From positions 178,179 through 216,706 of the forward strand of contig NW_005434595.1 of assembly GCF_000315625.1 (NCBI RefSeq): 38,528 bases of DNA, given 5' to 3'. Position 1 is the first letter of the stretch; each line of letters starts with the position of its first letter. Below, one piece after another: positions 23,880 through 34,222 of the stretch. The DNA is from Guillardia theta CCMP2712 (taxonomy: Eukaryota; Cryptophyceae; Pyrenomonadales; Geminigeraceae). The position numbers were made by a program, and so were the translations under genes. A model generated the notes under the pieces. The model did no database searches, had not been told where the DNA came from, and saw nothing but the letters and a program-made list of their open reading frames with translations.

Positions 23880-24560
23880 CTGCGGCGGCGAGTCCCAGTG
23901 CGGCCGGGCCGCCGGCCCGGCCGCGGCGGGCTGGCAGGCCCACGGTCGGGCCTGTGATCAATGATCCCGGCCGTCAAGTCAAGCATCCTCGACTCTCTAA
24001 CCGTCACTGTCAGGTTGCCGGCGCTGCCCGGCCGCGGCCGCGCGGCCGGGCGTGCGGCCACGCCGTCACGGTCAGTGCACGGTGACGGCAAACTGATTGA
24101 ACTTGAAAGGTCATCATGGCATCTCGGCGGTGCGGCCAGCATGAGTCCGAGCGGCGGCCGAGGGCCATCCTCGGCGCAGCGCGGCCTCGGCACCGTGACG
24201 AGTCCGATCGCCCCGGCGCATCAGTGAGTCACGGTGGCTGGCGCTGACTGACTGTTCACAGCACGACTCAGGGTGCCCCTGGTCAGTTAAGCTCAAAGTC
24301 AAGTTTATTATATCATCAAGACTCAAGTGCAATTGAAAGGCACTCATCATCGGAGTCCTTGAAATTTTCAAAATCTCCGAGTCGGCGCTCACTGTAGGAT
24401 ATCAGTAGACAGAGAATCTTCTGGAGTTCAGAGGCTGCCATTGAAGCTTGCTCCAGCACGGTCACCCGGTGACCGGCCGCACTGACCGACCGGGCTCGGC
24501 TGCAGCGTCCCGGTCCAGCCTGACAGTGCCGTGTGGGCCTGTTCGATATGATAGTGGGCC
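23880..24560. repeat. GC-rich intergenic block
   Basis: Between the RPAP3 start (23749) and the 3' end of the unrecognised gene (24587). Two cores of GGCCGGGCCG/CGCGGCCGGGCG words (23890-24075, 24120-24215) and a weaker one (24460-24560) are separated by GTCACGGTCA, CTGACTGAC and TCAAGTTT words. No credible coding. Confidence 0.65.
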
Positions 24561-24586
24561 GGTCCGGTGGCAGAAGCACACATCTT

Positions 24587-25612
24587 TCAAACAGCAGGCG
24601 CAGTCGATGTCAAGAGCTTCTGTACAGGATCAAATTTCGAGCCAGGAACAGTTCCAAACTCTTGAAGAAGCAACGTGAACTGTTCGGAAAAAGGAGCAGC
24701 CCTGCTCCTCAAGTTGAATAAGAGCTCAAATACCTGCTTTCTGTTCTTCCTTGCTTCAGCGGCATCCTCAGCATACGGAATGACGTTCAAGATAAGGTGC
24801 AGAAGGTTCCAAAATGAGAGCTTGCTGAAGATGGAACAAGTGACCGTTATGGCTTGCGGGCAATAAATCGCACAGAATTTCCCGATGACATGCACACTAT
24901 CAGCATCCAGGAGGAGTTCTTGATCTTGATATGCTCGTAGTAGGATCAAAAAGAAAACTACTGACCCATCAGTTTTCCTTTGAAATTCGTCGCGGAACGG
25001 TAAGTACGATGAAATGATGTCCCACACTGTATTGAGCACAAAGATGCAAGTTTGCTGGGCACGTTCCTTGATACGACCTGACTCGTTGGTGTATCTTTGC
25101 CAGTTCCGCTTGGAGAATATTTCAACATCCCTTTTGACAAACTCATAGTAGCCCCTTGTCACATAGAGAGAGTCCGTCTCTTGCCAAAAGTCAAGTGACT
25201 TGAAGTACAAATTCACACACTCTGTGAGATTCTCAGCCAGCATCTTGCAGTGATCATTTTTTCTGTTGATATAGGATTGATGGATGATACTTGCAATTGA
25301 TCGCGGGCCTCCAAACTTAACTTGCGACTCTCTTTTCAAGTAATGGTAAAATTGCAGCACTCGTTGAGAATACTTCGACGACAAATTTAAGTGACACTCG
25401 GCTGGCAGCTCATCAACTTTGTCGCTAACTTCATGCAGATATACGGCAAATGACACCCTGAGCGCTTCAGACACGATGCGCGAATGAAACTCTTTCTCCA
25501 TCCCGACCGGCTCTCGGCCAAGTCTTTGCATCCCAAGTTCGACCGCCTCATCTTGGAGGATGTCAAAGAAATCCGAAATCATGTCTTGAGTTGAACTGCC
25601 TGAAGACGCCAT
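24587..25612 (-). CDS. Unrecognised 341-residue protein
   Basis: A single intron-free frame from an ATG at 25610-25612 (MASSGSSTQDMISDFFD). I do not recognise a family. The product looks soluble and largely alpha-helical with aromatic-rich amphipathic segments (DFFDILQDEAVELGMQ, FAVYLHEVSDKVDELPAE, RVLQFYHYLKRE, FFLILLRAYQDQELLLDADS, FWNLLHLILNVI). There is no signal peptide or Cys/His cluster. The frame stays open upstream of this ATG through a Lys/Glu-rich stretch (KRSKDKEKKTEQES) and into a TACCC tract, so a longer N-terminus is possible but less likely. The lack of introns contrasts with its neighbours and could mean a recent or retroposed copy. Codon use is more AT-tolerant than in the LACS or ankyrin genes. 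Confidence 0.7.
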   Translation of the reverse strand: MASSGSSTQDMISDFFDILQDEAVELGMQRLGREPVGMEKEFHSRIVSEALRVSFAVYLHEVSDKVDELPAECHLNLSSKYSQRVLQFYHYLKRESQVKFGGPRSIASIIHQSYINRKNDHCKMLAENLTECVNLYFKSLDFWQETDSLYVTRGYYEFVKRDVEIFSKRNWQRYTNESGRIKERAQQTCIFVLNTVWDIISSYLPFRDEFQRKTDGSVVFFLILLRAYQDQELLLDADSVHVIGKFCAIYCPQAITVTCSIFSKLSFWNLLHLILNVIPYAEDAAEARKNRKQVFELLFNLRSRAAPFSEQFTLLLQEFGTVPGSKFDPVQKLLTSTAPAV

Positions 25613-25774
25613 GGTGCTTCTTTCGCTTCTCTTTCCAGTGTCTTGTCCAGACTCTTGCTCTGTCTTCTTCTCTTTGTCTTTCGATCTTTTTCCCGCCTCT
25701 TTCACTTTGCTCCGCACATCAACAAGAGCTCCCGGCAAACTACTTCCTGCTGCAAGTTCCTGGTAAGACCACCC

Positions 25775-26060
25775 CTTCTCAATCACCCCCACCACCTTCA
25801 TCCAACGGGAAAGTACCCCCCATTCCCCTGTTGTCTCCCACCATTACAGTACCCACCCCTTTCCGTCCAGGTCGCAGAGCAATCTCACCCCCACCCCACC
25901 TCACTCTACCCCACTCTACCCCACCCTACCGTTTTAGCACGGAAGCCATGACCCTCACCCCCAAATAGCCACAAAAGTACCCCCATCATGTCATGATTGA
26001 CCCTACCAGGCTGAATTCTTTCTTACCTTGAGTACCCTCCGCAATCCCGCCCCCGCCCCT
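25775..26060. repeat. TACCC/CCCACC-rich tract upstream of the unrecognised gene
   Basis: Dense ACCCCC, TACCCC and CTACCCCA words, for example at 25905-25935, directly upstream of the minus-strand gene start at 25612. Same word family as 5590-6345. Confidence 0.7.
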
Positions 26061-26069
26061 TGCTAGGAG

Positions 26070-26480
26070 GAGCCCGGGTTATCAAAAAAAGTATATTTGA
26101 TTTCAATGATAAGTAAACTTTGATATACAGATCTATATAAATTTTTTTAAATTGTATGATGTACTGGGGATGTTGAAAGGCACAGTACAGAAGTGAAAGC
26201 CTGGATAAAAACAAGGTTTTATGAAAAAAAATCTTGATTATTAATTTTTTTTAACTTTGTGAGCAGAGTTTAAAACAGTTTTACATATAAAATCCTTTTT
26301 CCCCCGATTTGGGTTGGAAAAATCACCTAAAAAAATAAAAACAAGTTTAAAAATTAAGTTGAAATTTGTTTGTTATATTTGAAAAATAATCAAGATGTGA
26401 GCAATGGAAGCGATTTTTTGCACATTCTCAAATGAAATCAGAAGGGGACAATTAAATTACCTTTTAATATTTACTCATCT
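26070..26480. other. AT-rich island
   Basis: Very AT-rich, with runs of A and T up to 8-9 nt. It is flanked on both sides by TACCC-rich tracts. No open frame of note and no tRNA or organelle gene recognised. It shares the word GTACAGAAGTGA with the AT-rich island at about 37650-37865. Confidence 0.7.
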
Positions 26481-26519
26481 CGGCCATGAAGCCTACCCCA
26501 GCTTTTCCTCAGGGATCCC

Positions 26520-26945
26520 AACAGTTGCATCATTTTGAACCGGTGGGTTATACTACCCCACCTATATATTTTACCACAAAACATCTTCACAAACCACCCG
26601 GTGAGAAAGTATAGCAAGGGGGTAGTGTCACCCCACCTACCCATCTTTGTCCATTCACAAACTGGGTGGGTATCAATCCTACCAAACGATTGAACCCTGA
26701 GGGTAGGTAGGGTAGTGCTACCCACCAATCTATGATGCAACCCCTGAAATATGTACCCACCCTCAGAAAATGAGGACCTTGCGAAGTAAGTACCCTTTAT
26801 TTCACAGTATTATCTCTTCTAGCACCCGGTAATCGCAAAGCATCATCATTCAATCACCCCCATTGACGAATCACTACTGCAAACTACCCACCTACTGAAA
26901 TATACCCCTACCCCCAATAACACCTCTTGATCACCCCCGACTGTG
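26520..26945. repeat. TACCC/CCCACC-rich tract upstream of CTD phosphatase gene
   Basis: Repeated CTACCC, ACCCACC and GGGTAGGTAGGGTAG words on both strands (for example 26550-26570, 26620-26650, 26695-26730, 26880-26925). The remaining sequence to 27301 includes a CT-rich stretch near 27085-27115 and no clear exon. Confidence 0.65.
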
Positions 26946-27301
26946 AATACACTGACTTCAAGTCGCCTCCATGCCGCCTCCTTGTTTCGGCTCGTCGCAG
27001 TCGAGTAGCCGCAGGGACAGAAGTTGGTTGCGTTTCCAGGTGAATCGTCCTTGGCCGATCTTAGTTTAGCCTTTCTTCACGCTGTCCTTTCGCTTCTCTC
27101 CTCTCTCTTCTCCCTTGTGAAAGAGTTTGCTCTCGTAGCTCCGTGTCGGGAGTTGGATCAGTTGATACATTTGATTCATGTTTCCCCTTTCTGAGCGATC
27201 ATGTAATCATCTCAACTGCTCATCGTGTGAAAATAATTGCTATGCTTCGATGTTTCAGTCTTTGGCTTCAGATTGTACTCCGTGCACGTGTATCCTCTCA
27301 A

Positions 27302-29362
27302 ATGGATGCCTCGGTAATTTGGTAAAACCGGGATGTAAATTTCCTTGCAGAAAGTATGGCTAAGCAGTCTTCGAAAGGACATTCTAGGGACCGAGGATGA
27401 GTTTGGCAACCCGGTACATGATTGTTCAAGCCTCATTCTTCTTGCATCTCATTTGAGTCGATATTTTCACCATGGCATTTTGTTACAAGTTCTGTAGTTT
27501 TCTACCATTTCCCTCTTTTATGTGTCCTGCAAAGCTAACTGTAGTGTTTTCGCTCAGAACTATGATCTTACCTTCGATAGTGACAATCAAGGATGTCTTC
27601 CTGATCTCACGGATACTGACCGACACAAGAGAACACTGGTGTTGGATCTTGATGAAACGTTGGTCCACACCGAATTCAATGTAAGAGGATTACTTCATTC
27701 TTGAAGATCATATGGTCTTTTGGACAATTAGTGCGCATGTTGGCTTGCCAAATGTCTATATGCTATTCGTTGTCGCCTGCATTTCGCACCAGCAAGGTAT
27801 CCGGCATGATATCGTTGTTACAGGAAGGTGCCGGGTGGATCACACATCGGCGCCCTGGCGTATCAAGCTTTCTTGCAGCGTTGTGAGTCAATCGCACTGT
27901 AGAAGAGACTTGACTCATCCATTTCTGTTCTTCTGTTCTCTTCGTTCGATTGTCGTTTGCCACTGGTGTACTTTGGGTAACTCTTTACACTCGAAGAGGT
28001 GAAAAGTATGAGATTGTTTGCTTCACATCCGGACTTCGCGAGTACGCTTCACCGATAATTGATCAACTGGATATGAATGGGGTGAGTGCAATTCATTTGA
28101 TTGGCTCTAGGGAAGAGTCAGGGTTCTGTACTCATCATTGTTTGCCAATCAACAGATTATTGCCCATCGATTGTTCCGCGAGCATACATGTCACTTAAAA
28201 GGGCTGCACGTGAAGGTGAAAAGGCTCTCTTAAGTTAAGAAAACTGACATCAAGTAGGATCTTTCAAGGCTGAACAGAAATCTTGCGAAAACAATCATCG
28301 TCGACAACTCGCCAGAAAGCTATCTCATGCAGGTTTGCCGACTTTGCCGTGGATCTTTCTTCAGTCTGACCATGTTGATCAGCCTGAAAATGCTATTCCC
28401 ATAAAGCCTTTCTTCGGAGATACTAGTGACACAGCTCTGCTTGAGCTAATACCTTTCTTGCTCGATATTGTCGATGCAGCTATTGATGATGTAAGAACGG
28501 TAAGAAGTTTTCTCCTTGCAAGCTGGTGCCTGGTAGTCGCTGAAACAATACAGGTGCTGAAACAATGCCATTTGAAAGGAAAGTTCGTGCATAAGAGTGT
28601 AAGTCGGAGTTCTGACTTGCCTTCTTCGTTTGTGATCGCTTATACAAACAGATCCGCCCCAAGGAATTAGCAAAGAACCGAAAACGATGCAATCGCCCGA
28701 AACCGAAGGAGGCAAAATTAGCCATGGAGCCCCGAACCGCATCGTGCATGACCGAGAACGCTTCCTTGAGCTCAGAAGGAGATCGTCGGAGACACAGTGA
28801 CATTAACGATGCGTGCTTCGAGGACTGTATGACCGTCTTGGATGGCCTCATCACGAATAATCTTGGAACTCTCAACGACCCGGACGATCAAGTTGTGGGT
28901 CGTGATCGCAACAGGGGTGAGGTATCATCTGATCAGCTGCCCAAGAATTTGTTCAATCCTCCCGAAAGCTGTGTATCGGATATGCTTACAGCAAGCCAGA
29001 TTTGGAAAGATGCGGTCAACCAATCATGGTCCACAGGAGATCTTGATGACCTGGATAGCAGTTTGGACTTGCGCAGCACAAGTCCTTTCACCTCGAATGT
29101 GCTGATTCCAACGAATGCTGGAAGGCGATGGGATGAGATCTGCAGTCACTCGTACGACGAGAAAGCGCACAGCAAACCATATGATCTCCTCGCCAAGGTG
29201 AATTTGCATGGGCATTGGATGACTTCAGTCATGTCGGGGAGGCATGATCGCCTGATCGACCTGTCTCCGTTGAATGGCTCTCTTGTTGATGTTATGAAGG
29301 GCATGAGTCCTCCGCCGTCCTTCAACCTTGCTGGGGGCTGCACAAGGCTCGGAGCAAGTTGA
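27302..29362 (+). CDS. FCP1/SCP-type (HAD) protein phosphatase with long C-terminal extension
   Basis: Ten phase-consistent exons: 27302-27313, 27351-27413, 27558-27680, 27824-27882, 27997-28081, 28156-28215, 28258-28332, 28365-28499, 28554-28598, 28652-29362. The catalytic DLDETLVHTEF (DxDxT) is at the end of exon 3. It is followed by HRRPGVSSFLAAL, YEIVCFTSGLREYASPIIDQL, AHRLFREHTCHLKGLHVK, DLSRLNRNLAKTIIVDNSPE and PFFGDTSDTALLELIPFL: the full NIF/FCP homology domain with motif III Lys and motif IV Asp. Such enzymes remove phosphate from RNA polymerase II CTD serines or related substrates. The last exon (237 codons) is an unrecognised polar tail starting with a basic segment (IRPKELAKNRKRCNRPKPK), perhaps nuclear targeting. 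The first two exons are the least certain: the ATG-containing exon is only 12 nt and its intron 37 nt. Acceptor 27797 instead of 27824 is possible. Confidence 0.88.
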
Positions 29363-29456
29363 ACATGTTTGAAAGATGATCCTCGTGTCAGTGCGTGAGT
29401 CTGAGCGCTTCCCGTGCAACTATCAGTTGCTGGTTAAGTAAGTGTCCAGTGTACAT

Positions 29457-29545
29457 TATGATATAATACAACCATCCAATTATCTCAGGCTGAACTGCCT
29501 CTATGATATAATACAACCATCCGATTATCTCAGAATAGAACTGCC
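29457..29545. repeat. Two-copy 45-bp direct repeat
   Basis: Two near-identical copies of TATGATATAATACAACCATC-[CA/CG]ATTATCTCAG...GAACTGCC, differing at a few bases, downstream of the phosphatase stop. The rest of 29363-29730 is a small GC-rich block (about 29545-29640) without coding signal. Confidence 0.9.
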
Positions 29546-29730
29546 GCTCGGCTGCGGAGCGGCCAGCATCGGCCGGGAGCCGCTCCGACTGACTTGGATC
29601 GGACGGTCGGCCCATGTGCTAGCGGCTCGCATGCGTCTATCATAATGTTGGTACTTCGCTCACTCGACGGGACCGGTGGGCACATAGTATGTCGCCGAAG
29701 GAGTGAGAGGCATACCGGAACGCACCCGCG

Positions 29731-30448
29731 ATGATGGCGCTGACGAAAGATCCTGGACCCGGACCGGATGCGTTTACAAGTTGGATGAGTCACCTGAGAC
29801 GTCTTGCGAGGCCGTCAGACCGTCCAACGCTGCCGTTTCCTTGTTCGCCGAGCGATCTGCCAGCCACCACAGGAAGCCAACGCGGCATCCTGCAGGAGTC
29901 CATCAGTGCTGGCGATGTGCTGCTGCGGCAGTTTCAAGTTTGCTCCGAGCCAGGTCCAGCATCCCATCGTTGTCAAACACATGTGAAATGCCGCTGTGCT
30001 GAAGTCGAGGATTTCAAACTCGTGCGGTCATCGGCCTCCATTAGCCTCCTATGATTGCGGAAGTTCAAAATGCCCTCAGTGAGGTCACGGTGATCGTCGG
30101 ATCTTCAGGGCCATGTTGACAAGTTTCAAACCCGCCTCAACAGAATCCGATGGGCCGGGAAAAGCCTCGGAGGAGGCAGCGAAAACCTCTACTCCTACCA
30201 CACGAGCGGCAGCGGCATGCACGACAAGCAGGGGAACATGCAGGTTCCTGCAAGGAGGACGGCAAGACCCATGCGAGATCGATACTATGATAGGCGAGCA
30301 TCCCTCGCACTCCGCTGTCAGCGTAGCTCCATGGTGATCCCCCAAGTACCAGAGCCAAGTCGGACACCACAAAGCGTGAGCATGACGAGGACTATCCGCA
30401 CCTGCAGTGAAGAACTTGATGGATGGCATGACTATGAGGCGGACTCAG
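29731..30448 (+). CDS. Unrecognised protein, two predicted exons (partial)
   Basis: Exon 29731-30021 starts MMALTKDPGPGPD and includes GILQESISAGDVLLRQFQV and HVKCRCAEVEDFKL. A GT-AG intron of 87 nt leads in phase to exon 30109-30448 (GHVDKFQTRLNRIRWAGKS, ENLYSYHTSGSGMHDKQGNM, TRTIRTCSEELDGWHDYEAD), which ends at a possible donor (ACTCAG|gttta). The text is polar, with Cys pairs in exon 1, and matches no family I know. It may end early or splice onward: the phase at 30448 would also fit the acceptor at 30974 of the WDR20-like gene, so it could be that gene's 5' part. The start lies just after a GC-rich block. Confidence 0.45.
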
Positions 30449-30454
30449 GTTTAT

Positions 30455-30560
30455 CACAGTACCCCACCCTGTTACCTTTTGTTCCACCTTACCCCTGCCT
30501 TTGTGTAATTCTATGGGGGAAAGTACCCCAATTTTAGACTAATTTATCTACCCCCACCCA
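30455..30560. repeat. Short TACCC-rich tract
   Basis: CAGTACCCCACCCTG, CCTTACCCC, AAGTACCCC and CTACCCCCACCCACC words within 106 nt, upstream of (or in a 5' intron of) the WDR20-like gene. The stretch 30560-30840 after it shows no clear coding. Confidence 0.65.
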
Positions 30561-30903
30561 CCGTTTCGAAGCGCCATGCCGCCAGCACTGATGGAACAAG
30601 GTGAAAATGAAGTTCAGCAGGATGTAAGCAAAGAGATGAGACAAGATAGAAAGGGGGTGAAGAAACAGGGAGGTTTTGACGTGAAGTTGATAACAAGATG
30701 TTTGTACATACGTTAAGCAAGTGATGGGAGTGGACGCTCTTGTTGCAGAGGATCAAAAGATTCAGGATATCGCTACAGCAAAAGGAAATCGTTATAACTG
30801 CTTGTCCTCTAGGTATGGATAGCAAGCCACAAATCAAAAACCACATCCCGCTGCCGGAGGGGATGTATCGGACCACTAGCGCGTTCCCAATCGTAGGATC
30901 ACG

Positions 30904-33391
30904 GTGATTCAAGAGCTTCTGAACGAAGAGAGCTGGGGTGGGGGGGATCAGAAGCTGAGAGGAGCCTCGACAGGGTACCAGGAAGTATACAACGAGGATT
31001 CAAGTCTTCATATAGTCAAATTTCTGCTTCCAAGCAGCCAAGGTGAAGGAGAACGTTGGCTCTGCTATCTGAATGCTCGCCAGCTCCCCACCCAAGGGGA
31101 AGATCAAGTTTGGAATCAGCAGGAAATCTCAGAGTTCTTCTTCACCTCAGGTGAGCACAGCTGAGAGAGGAGGAGGATGTGAACGCAAGCAGCGATGAGA
31201 GAGGAGGGGGGCGAGGAACTATCTTTATTTGAACATCTTCAGACGCCATCGCCTCAGGGGAGCTCGACAGAATATTATGTTTATCCGTCCGGAGATTGGT
31301 GATGTTGTACTTGTGGTTGAAGCGATGATGACATCTGCTGCAGCCTTTGCATTGTGAATCTTAGCCTTAATGACAGCGAGAACGCTCAGAGGGAGAAGAA
31401 ACTCCCGAACGAGGTGGATGGAGGGGATGGGAATGGTTGTTGTTGTTGACGGTTTCGGATCTTTGCAGATCACGTGCTGCTGTATCAATAACGTGACATC
31501 TACCTTGGAATATCTAGAGATCCTTGTAGGATGCGAGACAGGTGGGAACATGGCATTTGCTCGTGTCTAGCGCAATAGTGATGGGAATGTGCAGGTGAAA
31601 TCCTACTGGTGGACGGGATAAACCTGTCTATTATCTCCAAGTACAACACAGGAGGGAATCTAAACAATTCACGAGTGATGGACGTGAAATGGGTACCGGA
31701 TGTGAGGAGAGCTCGAAGCCTGATGGCAACAAACTGACGAGAAAAATTCTTGTGGACAGTCGAAAAATATTTTCTTGGCCGCCTTCTCGAATGGAGTTCT
31801 GCTAGTCTTTGACAAAGGTTGCCTCCCCTCCCTCCCTTCCCCTCCCTCTCCTCCTCTTCCTTTCCTCCCCCCCCCCACCTTCCATCTTCTCCTCGTGTCC
31901 TTCTCCGCCCATGACGCTCTCGTTCTCTCCTGACTTCCCTTCCTCATCCCCTCGCCCTGTCTTCCCTTCCCCCTCCTCCCATCATCCTCCACTCAGTCGC
32001 GCTTCGCGTCTCCTCACCCTCTGTCGGTCTTCAGACAAGGAAGATGCTTCGCAGAAGAGCATGGCAGCAGCCAACGCCTCCACTCCCACCTCCGACTCCT
32101 CCAGTTCCAACCTTGATTCCTCCACCTTCAGCGTTTCCAAGCCCAAGACGAATAAGAACCCGATCAGTAGATGGCACGTAGCCAAGGGTCCTGTAAATTA
32201 CATCTCCTTCTCTGCAGAGAACACAATGTGCCTTTGCTGCCATGACGGGTATGTGATCAAACTGTCTGCCGCTGAAGGTGATGGTTTGCCATGCTCTTGC
32301 AGAAACGCTCGAATTTTTCATTATCCGACAGAGAAGTTGATCTTTTCCTTGCGGAGTCAGGTCTTGCTCATTTCCACTTCTCTCATCTCTTCTCCTCCTC
32401 TCTTCTCTTTCTTTCTCCTCTCCTTCCTCCCTCCTATCTCCCTCCCTCCCTCCTCTTTCCCTCCCTCCCTCCCTCCCTCCCTCCTCTCCCCTCTTATTCT
32501 TGTCCCTTGCGCTTCGGCCCACTTCCTCCTTTTCTTCCTCCCATGCTTTTCTCAATGATGTTGCAGTATGGAGCGATCCTGTGCTGCGCTTGGTCGCCCG
32601 ACGGGAGCTTCTTGATAACCGGAGGGGAGGATGACGTTGTTGTCGTCTGGTCTCTTGTGGAGAAGTAAGTCTGCTCCTCGTCCTCCTCGTCCTCCTCTTA
32701 CGTCCTCCTCCTCTATCTCCTCTTCTCACCTCCTCCTCAGGTGTGCAGTAGCGAGATGCCTCGGACACAACAGCTGGATCAGCTCCGTTCAGTTTGACCC
32801 GGCCTTCTGCTCCAGCTCCTCGAACAGGGAAGGAGGTCCAGCGAGCAATTATCGCTTCCTCTCCATTGCTCAGGTTTTGCCAGTCTCCACCGCTACTACC
32901 CTCCTCCTCCTGCTCCTCCCCCTGCTCTTCCCCCTGCTCCTCTTCATCATCGTCCCCCTCGCGCTCAACCTCCCCCTCCCCCTCCCCCTCCTCCTCCTGC
33001 CCCTCCTCCTCTGTTTCCTCCTCCTTATCTCGTGGCAGGATGGCAGATTGTGCTTTTGGGACCTCAACGAAGGCAATCTCATCATTTCCAGGAAGCGGCA
33101 AGGCGCGCCAAGAAAGAGCACATCATGTAGGAGGAGGAGGAGGAGGGGACTGCGAGAGAAGGGAGAGAACGAAGAGAAGGAGAGAGATCGCAGGAGGGGA
33201 GGCGACAGGAGGGAAGAGGGTACGGGAGGAGAAGAGAGAAGGGAGGAGAAGGGAGTCATTTCACAGGAGTATGTCTTGACGTAAAGTTTCAGTCATGATA
33301 GAGAAGATGGCAGCAAGAGCTGTGTCAAACACAGCCGAGGTTCCACGTGCAGGCAAGACCCTCCTTTTCATCTCACCCATCCAGCCCTGCT

Positions 33392-33474
<83 letters not shown>

Positions 33475-33688
33475 ACTCCCGCTCCCGCTCCTCGACCTTC
33501 TTGTGCTGGCCTTAGACTTTCCTGACATTCTTGACAGAGGAAGTGGCTTCAATGGAGCCAATTAGCAATACGCTCATCGCTGCGGTATTTCTATCCTCCT
33601 TCCTACTCCTTCCTCCTCTGCTCTTGACCTTCTACCTCGGAACAAGTTGTTCTTATCTCGTCCTTGTCTATCCTCACTCATCCTCCAA

Positions 33689-33723
<35 letters not shown>

Positions 33724-33955
33724 CTTATCATCCTCCTCAGGAGCCGTTAGCCTCCATGCATGTCACACAGGAAGGAATCGTAAGCCTCGTTCCTCCTCTC
33801 TCTCACGTCTGATCTCATTTCTTTGCAGATCACCGTGTCATACAGCGGTGAGCTCAAGTTGTGGAACCGTCCTTCTACAGGTACGCGTGCTCAACATGAC
33901 GAGCTTCACTCATTAAGTCGCAGGCCCTCCGTCCAACGTGTCGGAGGACGATTGA
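30904..33955 (+). CDS. WDR20: WDR20/CreC-like WD40 protein (deubiquitinase cofactor family), many exons
   Basis: Well-supported exons: 31469-31541, 31595-31701, 31760-31817, 32035-32248, 32303-32360, 32567-32664, 32741-32873, 33039-33126, 33293-33352, 33538-33584, 33741-33779, 33829-33880, 33924-33955. They carry WDR20 landmarks: ITCCCINNVTS, EILVGCETG, SRVMDVKWVPD, FLAAFSNGVLLVFDK, NPISRWHVAKGPVNYISFS, ARIFHYPTEKLIFSLRS, AWSPDGSFLITGGEDDVVVV, RCLGHNSWISSVQFDP, DGRLCFWDLNEGNLI, SMEPISNTLIAA and TVSYSGELKLWNRPS. Animal WDR20 and fungal CreC bind and activate USP12/USP46/CreB deubiquitinases. The 5' exons are uncertain: 30974-31150 (IVKFLLPSSQGEGERWLCYL) fits the WDR20 N-terminus, possibly preceded by coding near 30840-30970 (LPEGMYRTTSAFPIV), and 31243-31298 may be another. 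The region after blade 5 is shorter and more basic than in animals. Intron 33353-33537 is GC-AG and filled with GCTCCT repeats; other introns are long CT tracts. Confidence 0.88.
33391..33475. repeat. (GCTCCT)n hexanucleotide array in a WDR20 intron
   Basis: About 13-14 TGCTCC units within the predicted GC-AG intron 33353-33537. A shorter run of five or six units lies in the next-but-one intron at 33690-33722. Confidence 0.95.
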
Positions 33956-34222
33956 TCTTGGTCGAGAGGAGGGGATTGATGCTTGCCCTGCTTCAAGTTG
34001 CTCTCTGCCTCGTCCGTTCCTGCACTTACTGCCACGATGCTCACGTCCTATCCAAACTCCATCACACCCCAATGTCTTCCGCCTTGTCCTTCATTGAAAG
34101 TTTTGATTCTCCCTCAATTCACATCCTCCTGCTTCGCTCACTTCACTTCCTCACTCGCTCCCACAAGTCGCTGCTGCTTCACGAGTCGTTGGACAGCAGC
34201 TTCGCTCGCTGCCTCTCCCTCG

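Noticed and set aside
26070-26480. AT-rich island as inserted organelle DNA
   Set aside because: No rRNA, tRNA or organelle protein motif could be seen; origin left open.
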